This document shows positions 9,756 to 19,300 of a DNA stretch of 27,466 nucleotides, one piece after another; position 1 is the first letter of the stretch, and the number at the start of each line of letters is the position of its first letter. Source of the stretch: Chromera velia (Eukaryota; Sar; Chromeraceae); contig JAHBMJ010000864.1 of assembly GCA_018398765.1 (NCBI GenBank), positions 12,137 through 39,602 of the forward strand, read 5' to 3'. The notes beneath the pieces were generated by a model. That model saw only the letters and a list, made by a program, of their open reading frames with translations. It was not told the DNA's origin and searched no databases. The translations under genes and the position numbers were made by a program.

Positions 9756-11054
9756 CTGAGGAAAAAGAAAAGCATCCCGTGAAAGAGATTGACAAAAAAA
9801 AGAAAAAACGGGAAAATGGTGGGTAGGCGAAAGAAAGCAAAGGCAGAAAGGAAAAGTAAGAAGGAAGGAAAGACAGAAAGAAAGTGCAAGGACGATTTTT
9901 TTCTTCCTTAAACATGCGGAAAAGAGAAGGAAAGATAGATAGAAAGAAACGAAGGAAGGAAGGAAGAAAAAGACAAGAATCTAGGGATCCATGACAGTCA
10001 GCAGCTGGCCAAAAAAAACGAAGAGAAGAGCCTGCCGCGAAGTAGGAAGGCTGCTGTAAAAAAGCTTCTTTGCTGGTTGGAAAATCTCGGGACAAACCAG
10101 ACCACTCAGAACCACCCGCGTCTGCCTTACTCCCCACATTGTTGATCAAAATCAATCAATACAGCCATCACTGATATTTACACTTAGATCCTTCCTCCTG
10201 CTCGGGAAACTCCTCGTCCTTCTCGGCCGTCCGTTCCAGTTAATTATTTTTCCACCTCCGATTCTGGCACAAGAAAAAGTAGGTCAAAGCACTCACTCAC
10301 ACATGCACACACATGCATACAACCAAAGGAAGTGAGAAAGAGGAGAGTACAGACGGAGAAAGGAAAGTCAACCTGAAGAGAGAGAGAGAGAGAGAGGTAG
10401 ATGGTCACCTGAAGGAAACGACAGGCAGACACGTCGACCTCGACAAGGAGTCCTCCCTCAACAAACCGTCCATTTCCTTTCTTTGTACGAAAAAACGGAG
10501 CAGAGAAGAGAAGACGCTGGGAGGAAGGAAGAAGTGCGAACCTCCCCCCAACCAACCTACCAATGAAGGATTGAAGGCAGGAAGGAAGGGAGAGAAGCAT
10601 CTGATCGATCGAGAGGGAGGAATGCCGGCAGCCGAATCAACGGCCTCAAAAAAGAGGATGAAAGGGAAGAGAGAAAGATTGGAGGAGAGGGAAGGTGAGG
10701 AGAATAGTCTTCTTTCTTTTCTTTCTACCATATCATGCGACTACAGAACATCCTGTTCATACATCCATTCATTCTCTCGTTCTGTCAAGGACAGAACGAC
10801 AGATCGAAAGAAAATCGAGGGCAAAGAATCGAATCGAATGGCCCCAGATTCTTCCTTCACACAGCCGTGCTTCAGTCCCTTCATTCTGGTATCTGTCCCT
10901 TCCTCCCTTCCGACCGACCTAAAGCTCCTCCCTTTCCATTTGCCTTTGATCCTCTCTGCTCCAATTCCGGCTAACAGGCACAACACGAAAACAAGCCACA
11001 CACCTAGTGGGGGGGTTTGGAGGTTTCCCTCTTCCCTTCTAGCTGCTCAATTCT
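9756..11054. other. 3' flank of the AP2 gene, purine-rich on + strand
   Basis: This segment lies beyond the stop codon of the minus-strand AP2 gene and is mostly A/G-rich on the + strand, meaning T/C-rich in the sense of that gene, as expected for its 3' UTR and flank. A short (GA)n tract lies near 10378-10396. A 365-codon + frame from ATG 10313 overlaps the AP2 3' end but is Lys/Arg/Glu-rich low complexity, so it is taken as antisense noise. Confidence 0.4.
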
Positions 11055-13575
11055 TCAGAAGCCCGCAGACCCTTGAGGAAGAAAGAACCCCCCACTCCCC
11101 CCTCCAAATGATCCTCCACTACCTCCACCACTGCCCTCCCCGTCTTCTTCTTCGTCCATCTCTGCCAGGGGCGTCCCTCCACCCCCCTCCTGACAGAACT
11201 CTTCATGGTCAGGGTCGGGGAGGGGAGCGCACATCGGGGTCTGGTCGTGCCTGCGCGGCGCGACGCCAACCGCAAAACCTCCATGCTGATGTCCGACCTG
11301 ACCGTTCATGCCTCCGTGATGTGCGTGCGCATGGACATGCCGCACCGTCCCGACGTCTCCCTCACCACCCCCCGATGACGCATGACTCGAGTGGCTGCGG
11401 GGAATGCTGAGCATCGACTGCGCGTCTGTTGACCTCGTCGCAGTCCTCACATGTCCTGCTGCTCTGACAGCAGACGAATGAGGAGACGCTCTTGCAGGAA
11501 GGGGAAGGCCCCAAGCGGCAGCCGCCTGCATGGGCTGCTGTTGCATTTGCTGCTGCTGCATCTGTGAATGCGGGTGGAAGGAAGGATGGAGAGGAGGGGC
11601 GCGCTGCTGGGCAGCATGGCTTTCCGCATCCCCTTCATGTACGGAGTCCTCTTCATGATCGGACACAGCCCCGACTGAGGACGAGCACCCGATATCGGCG
11701 TCATCAGACCTCGTGTCCCTGTGTCTGTCTCCTCCGTGAACCCCCATTAGGGCATCCCCTGCATGACCATGGCCGCCTTGCTGGATGAATTGAGGAGGAG
11801 GACCCTGGTGAGGCATGAAGGCGTACCTAGTTGCACCGGTCTGGGAGGCAGCTGCTGCCTGAAGAGACAAATGAGATTGCTGAGAGGGGTAGGGGGAGAA
11901 CGCAGTGAGGGAAGTTGAATGAACCTGCGGCGTGGAAGGCAGCCATGTGCTGAGAGGAGCGGGAGCAACAGGCCGCTGTTGAGTTGTGGGAGCCAAGAAC
12001 GGGTTTGGATTCTGCGGCTGTTGGGGAGAAGGAAAGTGGGTGAAGGGGGGGACCTGTCCGGAAGCCTGGGGCACTGTGGTAAAGGGGGTGAACCCAGGAG
12101 AACGGGGAATGAGGGCTTGTGCGGGTATGGGGACGAGAGGGAACAGCTGTTGGGGGGATGAGGCGCTAGCAGAGGATCCGGTGGAGCTGGACGAAGCTGA
12201 AGTTGAGAGGCATGGAAGGGGGGGAATGAGGGAGGGCAGTGCGGTGGTGGTTCTACTGCCCCTCTCTCTCTCTCTGTCTGCAGTCGACTGCTGTCCGATC
12301 CCTTTTCTTCCCGATCCTGAGCTCCTCTTCCTTCCCGGAGTTCTTTTCACCTTCGATCCATCGGAAGGGGGAGACTTCGGGGGTTTGCCTCCCGACCTCC
12401 TGCCTCCTGATGTCACAGAAGGACTCTGGGAGGGTGTCACGCTGCTGGTTCTGCCCTCCGAGGAACAAGGCGAACGGGGGGGGCTGTGCTTTCCTGGCGA
12501 CCCAGAATTTGCAGCACTTCGGTGGAAGGAGATGGTGAGCCAGTCCGAGCTAGCGGGAGACCGTGGGAGGGGGAAGGCCCAAAGGCCGTCTCCTGTTGGT
12601 TTAGTGCCTTGAGACTGGGAAGAGGCCCCAGCATTACCCAAAGTTTCCATCCCCCCATGCAACCCCAGCGATGCTCTCTGTACCTGGTACCGAGGCGGGC
12701 TGGAAGCCCAAGAAGAGATGGATGAGGAAGTCGAAGAGACGGAAGAGTGGTTGAAGGACCGGTCGGTGTCTGTGTCTGACGGGTGCTCTCCTCTCAACAC
12801 GCGTGCTGCCCTGCGCTGACGTTTCTGCTGCCGTCTCTCGTGTCTCTCTCCCTCAGTTTCTTCGCCCTGAGGTGCGCGGAGAGCCAGAGCTGTGGACGCT
12901 ATCTCCATGCTTGAAGAAGGAAGACGGGAGGGCAAGGCAGTCCAGTCTGTGCCTTCTCTGGAAGGGGAGGAGGCAATCTGAAGCTGTGCAAGCGAAGCAG
13001 TAGCCTGACAGCTCAGCGACCCTCCATCCTCCCCCCCCTCCTGTTGCTTCCCCCTTGTGTTTGTCGTTTGACGGCGTGACCTCTTCTGTCCTCTGCCAAC
13101 AGCAGCAGAAGAGGCAGCAGAAGCGGAAGCAGAGGGATCGTCCCCTGTCGCAGGAGGGAGAGGGGGTGTGAGAGAGGGACGAAGCCTCACGTGTGTGTGC
13201 TTAAGCAACTCATTTCTCTCCCCCTCAGAGAGACGATGGGAAACGCGCAGGGCCTCCTTCCACTGGATGGCACGCAAAAAAGCGCGCGAGACGTCATCCA
13301 GATCGACTGGCATGAAGCGGCGGCGGAGCACACGGTCTCCGAGAGGCAACTCTGCCCTCCACACTTTCTGCTTCGAGTCCCAATAGATCCCTGCAAACAG
13401 AGTTTTGAGAGAGAGAGGCGGGTAAGACATGAGAACCAGAAAAGAAGAATGCGCAAAACGTTGGACAAGGGTCAGGGAGATGAGGAAGGAAGAGGAAGAC
13501 TGAGAAAGGGGAACAGAGAAGCGGCGTATAGAGGGGCGGAGAGACTTTACAAACACAGACACCGAAGCTTTGAGA

Positions 13576-13622
<47 letters not shown>

Positions 13623-13640
13623 AAGAGAGAGAGAGAGGGG

Positions 13641-13690
<50 letters not shown>

Positions 13691-15420
13691 GAGAGAGAGC
13701 CTCAGAACTCATGAATCCACCCACCAGTGATCTTTTCTGTCCCCGGAGTTTCCGTGATGGAGACTTCAAGTGCGACCTTGACCTCTGGCGACCAGCCGAG
13801 AGATGCTGCGAGGAGCCTCTGGGCCTCTGGGTTCACAGGGGGCGTACGCATGATACCGAAAGAGAGGCAGCGCTCGACCTCCTGCTTCACCGACTTGGCA
13901 GCTTCGGATGAGAACGCGGTTTTCCTTTTCCTCCTTTCGCCAGTAGGAGAGAGACGGCTGTCTGAGGATGACAGTGACCGATGGTCGCTCTCAGAAATCG
14001 GCTTTGGGGCAGTGCAGGGGACACCTCCATGCGCCCAGGCTGGAACAGGAGACGGGATAATGGCACACGAATGGGGGGCGAGCGGGGATCTGACTGGTTG
14101 AGGTGGAAAAGAAGGGAGAGGCGGTTCTGCTGGAGTGACCATTTGAACGTCCTCGAGAGCCAGCTGCTGCTGTTGATGGTATGGGTATGTGATGGTGGGT
14201 GTCTGTGGGTTCTCCTTCTGTTGTTGCTGCCCCTTTAGAAACTTCAACTGCTCCACTGGCACCTTGGCAAGGGCTAAGTGGGAGAGGGTCGATCGGACGG
14301 CACTCGACGTTCCAGCGGTCAATCCACGCGTCTCGTCTTCTGCACTCTGCGCGACGGGAAGGGGGACGAGAGCTGTACATGATGCAGCTGCCGAGTGGTT
14401 TTCTTCTTCTGAGGCCATCGGCACGTCTGCACGACTCTCCATGGTCACTCCCATCGGCTCCTCGATCACTCCGGGGGACTGGTGGTGCAGAAGGGAGCCG
14501 TCAGAAGGGGGGCCGTCCCCCACGATGGGGGAGGAAGAGGCAGAGGCACGGTCGGAGGGCATGTGGGGAGAGACGGGCGAAACCGTTGCTGCTGTTGGTG
14601 CCGATGAAGAGAACACTGCGTGGGAGGCGGTATCCCCACAAGAGCCATGCAGTGCCGCAGTGGGTACAGAAAGAGTGGCTTCTCCTCCCTGGTGCCCCCC
14701 CTCAACAAACCCGGAGGCTGAGGGAGAAACGGGAGACTGGTACAGTCGCACCGCAGCATCAAGAGAGGACACCAGAGAACTGAGGGAAACAGGGAAAAAC
14801 CGCACCTCCCCCTCACCCCGTCTCCTCTCTATCCACCCGTTTCCTTGTGTTTCCGTTTGACCCAAATGCCCCCCCTCCTCTGAGGACCCCCATTCCTCTG
14901 TCCCTCTCAGACCAGTCCAATCGGTCTCTTCCGTCCTGTCCTGTCTCTGCCTTCTTACTGTCCAGCACCTCTCAGAAGAGTCCCAGGAAAGGGATCCAGA
15001 CGGACAAGAGAGCGATGGGAGGCCTGCGGAGACGGCTGACAAGAAGCCAGAAGCCAAGTTGGTCAGCTCCGTCTCCGCCAAGGTCGAAAGCGTTTGCCCT
15101 GAAGACACCGGAACAAACGAAGAGGGATGTTGGATGAGTAAGTCAGCAAGGAGAACATAAAAGATGAAGAGGAAGGAAATCAGAGACCAATGCCCACACA
15201 AATGGGAGGAGACGGAAACTTTGTAGGGAAGGGACAAGAGAAGAGCACTGTTGACGAAAGCGCTGGTCTCTCACTCACCTTCTGTCACTGAGAGGCCCGG
15301 TGTTCCGAGATTCTGCAGGCAGAGAAGCAATACAGACAGGAAGGTGGATTGGGAGAACTTCTTTGATGGGACATACAACCCTCGTTCAGGGGGACAACGA
15401 ACGTATGCGCGTACCTGCAT
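11055..15420 (-). CDS. AP2-domain (ApiAP2/ERF-type) putative transcription factor, 1249 aa, 4 exons
   Basis: Minus-strand exons are 15420-15415, 15312-15279, 15098-13725 and 13390-11055 (stop TGA 11057-11055). Introns of 102, 180 and 334 bp all have GT...AG ends, and phases match at every junction, giving 3750 nt. The start is the first ATG after an in-frame TGA; this short first exon (Met-Gln) is the least certain part. The AP2 domain spans about residues 470-521: TGIYWDSKQKVWRAELPLG, then a basic RVLRRRF strand, then the helix DVSRAFLRAIQWKEAL. Its first Gly codon is split by intron 3. The rest is disordered: Gln runs near 305 and 1085, basic patches at 571-578 (RGQKRSRR) and about 812-835 (possible nuclear localisation or AT-hook-like), and a Gly/Ser-rich C terminus. 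AP2 domains bind DNA, so a nuclear regulator is likely; its targets are unknown. It is divergent from the MAP kinase gene. Confidence 0.82.
13576..13699. repeat. Compound (CA)n/(GA)n microsatellite inside AP2 intron 3
   Basis: On the + strand (CA)n covers about 13589-13619 and interrupted (GA)n about 13624-13699. In the sense strand of the AP2 gene this reads as a long CT tract followed by a GT tract, sitting a few tens of bases downstream of the donor at 13724. The intron is 334 bp, so the repeat makes up more than a third of it. Confidence 0.95.
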
Positions 15421-16329
15421 TTCAGGACAGGCTGCAGATCCAGACAGATAGGGCCAGAGCGACCCGCAACTGAGCAATCTAGTTTGCTGCCACTGTCACC
15501 TGAAGCACTTTCTTCCCCTCTTCTCAACGGGAACGTGAACCCACTCGAACAATCAACGACTCTTACGACAGAAACGTTGCAGCACCGCAGCATCAATACA
15601 AGTTACGTTGATCTGATTCAGGCCCAACAGGTAGCTGTTCGGGAAGAAACCGCGAGCAAACATCAAACAGCGTGGCCGAAAGTGACCATGCTTGCTCAAC
15701 ACTTCCCTAGACTAGTGAAGAACTTCACGATCCTTCCATGGAGGCTCGAGACTTCGATTGACGTGCAGAGACTCGAAAAGCCGTCTCGCGCGCTCTTTTT
15801 TGTTGCAAGAGTTGCAAAAGCAAATTGTCTGGGACTGCGTCACGCGGTTATTCTATAGCGCGGTCCCGCTTGGCAGATTTTGCATGGGGCACATGTGGCC
15901 CGGCCCCGGCAATTATAAGCCCTTTCCCGTAAGTGCCCCTCACCCGGAACAATACGTGACCTGTTGCATGCGTGACTATAGCCTGTATCGCATTTCCTAC
16001 CGTTCGCACGGAGTGCAACGCGTTTCTTAATTTGCATGCGTTCCTCTCGATCTTCTTCCTGCTTGGCAGTGAGAGGATAACTGAGAATTTGTCTTGGAGA
16101 GCTTCGATTTGCGGGCTTTGGTATAGAGGCAGTAAAGCCGCTCCATGTAGCAGACTCCCTTCTTCGTCCTGCTGCTGCACAGCTCATCGTGTTGGCTCTG
16201 CAGCGCGGTTTCCTAGCTAGCTGTCTCGATCATTCGTGCTTTTGCTGATCACTTGACGTTGTTGTGACCATCTTTTGTCATTCGTGCTGTTCGGCTGCCT
16301 GACGCATTGTTGGGCGTTTCTGTGGAAAC
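15421..16329. promoter_or_regulatory. Divergent intergenic region between AP2 and MAP kinase genes
   Basis: About 0.9 kb separates the two predicted start codons, which point away from each other. It must hold both 5' UTRs and probably both promoters. Around 15838-15950 there is a GC-richer patch with a CACATGTG palindrome and the AT-rich word AATTATAAG, which could be a core promoter element. A 124-codon + frame (15484-15858) has no recognisable feature and is not called. Promoter function is inferred from gene arrangement only. Confidence 0.45.
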
Positions 16330-19300
16330 ATGTCGCACGAGGTGAGTATTAACTTACCTAGCAGTGCGCAGCTTAGTCCCTCGGAGGCACAAACAGGCGG
16401 GCTGCATGGGCCTTCTTGACCTTGATTCCTGTTTCTCTGCAGAGACGACGGAATGAGTGGCACGGTGTCTCCGATCGTTATGACATCAGGGCCGTGATCG
16501 GAACGGGATCTTATGGTCAGCTGGGCAGAGAAAGAGAGGAAATCGTATGTGGGGGTCGAGTCTGTTGAGTGAGGAGTGCTGTTGAAACAAAGGAAACGCA
16601 TGCTGTGTCAGATAGACTCGTGACCCAGAAAGAGAAGGAATTGGGGCAGAGGATGCAAATAGGGGCAGGTAGACAGGGTGCTCCCGGAAAGCATAGTAAC
16701 TATGCGTTACTTACCTAGTGGAAAGATAAATGGTTTTAGTGACACTATTCCGTTTCTCACCTTTGCAGTGGGATGTTTGACCACTTCTGCCCACGTCTCT
16801 TGAATCAACACATTCGTTTGAGTGCATGTGGGTGTGGGTATGCAGGCTCCGTGGCAGAGGCAAGAGACCTTCGGACGGGGTCAAACGTCGCAGTGAAGAA
16901 GATCCATCGGTAGGGCTGGCAGAATTTTTTGTGCGAGGCTGCTCGTGTCCCTTCTAGGTTGTCGGTGTGTTGTTCTTTCTTTAATTTTTCCTTTCCTTTT
17001 TTTCTAAATAATGTCTCTCATCTTTCAGAAGGTTCCTAGACGTGCTGCCCTTTTGCTTCCATGTTTTTGTTCACATTTCTGACTTCCTTCCTTGCTGTGT
17101 GAATACGCAACTGCACTCTCTCGTCTCGCAGTTTTTCGTTTCCTCCCCCGACGGCCTCAAAAAGTGTATTGGAGGGTTTACCGAAGTGCCAAAAATTCCA
17201 TTCTTCTACTGGCTTCAGTGTGTTTATGTTCTTGTCCTTTGTGATCCTGGCGACTGCAAGATGATCCACGATTCTTCCCTGCAGTGTGTTTGATGACCTT
17301 GTCGACTGCAAGAGAATACTCCGGGAGATCGCCATTCTGAACAGACTCAGCCACCCGTTCGTTGTGCGCCCCATCGATCTCTGCGTCCCCACAGACTTGG
17401 AACGGTTCAATGTGAGTTGAGTTGAGTTGACCGGCTGGTGGATGTCGTGACTGCGTGCGTCATTATAAGCCATCTGAGGGGGGGAGGCAAACGTGTGTCT
17501 CATAGTGAGGGTAGTCTTTTCCTTTTGTGTGTCTGTTTGATCGCTTCTTGGCCACTCGAGTTTTGTATCTGTTCATCTGATCAGGTTTTCCCCCTCCATC
17601 CATGCACATCTGCAGGAGTTGTTTCTCGTCCTCGAAATTGCGGACTCTGACTTCAAGAAACTCTTCAAGTAGGTCGATCAGCGCGCGCTGTCTCTTTTTC
17701 ATACAGCCTTCCTCTCAAACAATACAGGACAGGGCAGTTGGTGTTCCTGTCTGCCGTTTATTTATTTGTCCACTTCTGAATTTATCCATCCAGCTTTTCT
17801 TTCTGTCCTGCCTTGTGATTGCTCTGATCCATCCTTCCATGCTCCCTTCCTCCGAGGATATGCTTGCATATGCCTGCCTGGCTGCCTGCCTGCAGGACCC
17901 GCGTGTTCCTGGGGGAGGTGCACGTGCGCGTCCTTCTGTACAACCTGCTCGTGGGAGTCAAGTACATCCACAGTGCCGGGATCTACCACAGAGACTTGGT
18001 TGGTGCATGGGGGGGGCGGGGAAGGGGGGTCGTCTGTTGGGCAGGGAAGGGGGGGAAGAGGAGATGATCCGAAACGGAAAGGGAAGGGAAAGTATGCGAC
18101 AGATGTTTTCTCGCTTGCTTTGGCTAGGCGTGCTTCGAATTGATGTGTCCGTCCGTGTGTTTCTTCATCCAGTTCATATCCCTTTCTGGCTGACTTTCTT
18201 TCTTTCTTTCTTTGTTTCTGCAGAAACCCGCGAACTGCCTGGTCAACCAGGACTGCACTGTGAAAATCTGGTCGGTTGTTTTTGTCGGTCTGTCTGTCAG
18301 CTGTCTCTTCGAACACGCCACTAGAACGGACACACAGACAGGAAATTGGAAAAGCATGTGGGACTATCGACAAGCAGTTCCCTTCTCTTTCTCCGTCTTC
18401 TGTTTCTTTCTCTCTCCGCGTTTGCTTGTCCGTCACTTCTGTTTTCTTGTCCTGTCTGTTTTTTCGTCGGGATTCCATTCTGATCTCATACGTTCGTCCT
18501 TGGTGCGTGCAGCGACTTTGGACTAGCTCGGACTGTGCACGACTATTGCAACGGCATCGAGACGCCCTCCCACCAAGCGTCGACAACCGCCTCGTCAGTC
18601 GCTCCCTCCCTCGGCATGCATGCATGCGGCCTTTCTCTTCTTCTTCTTCTTGTTGTTGTTGTTGCCTCTCTCTCTTTTCTTCTCTCTTGCTTCCGTCTTT
18701 TCTCTGACTGCTCTTTCCGAGGGTCCTTCTGGTCGATCCCGAAATCTGTCTTTACTGCCGAGCAAATTCTTGTGCCCTTCAATCTTTCTAACTGAAATGA
18801 ATTCACTCCACTGACTGCAACTGCTGCAGGGAGACGGCGTCGCCTCGGACAGCAAGCCCGCCGTCACAGTCCGTCAGCCCGCAGCCACAGCAGGGCCACA
18901 CCGCAGCCCCTCCCCACTCTGCCCCCGCCGCCTCGAAGGACGGACCAGCAAGTGGAAATGGAGAGACCGGAGGACCGATTCGCCGTCTCGCCAGCAGAGG
19001 CGGTCCCGTGACCAGGGGGATGGCACAGGCGATCGAATCATTCCGACGCCTCACGGAACGGGCAGCGCCCCCCCCTCCCCCACCTCCCCCCCCTCCACCC
19101 AAAATCAAGAGAACCCTAACAGCTCATGTGGTCACACGATGGTACAGGGCGCCAGAGCTCATTCTCCTTGAAGTCAGTCAGCCTTCCTTTTGCACCCTCT
19201 TTCCGTTCTTTATTTATTTATTCCAGAAAATATGGAGCTCATTCTCCTTCAAGTCAGTCAGCCAGCCAGGCGTTCGTTCAGTTGGTCAGACAGGAAGGCT

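Noticed and set aside
10313..11410. 365-codon + frame overlapping the 3' end of the AP2 gene
   Set aside because: Lys/Arg/Glu-rich then Ser/Pro-rich low complexity with no motif, antisense to a well-supported exon.
15484..15858. 124-codon + frame in the divergent intergenic region
   Set aside because: It opens at TTG-type codon context without a motif and overlaps the expected 5' UTR of the AP2 gene on the other strand.
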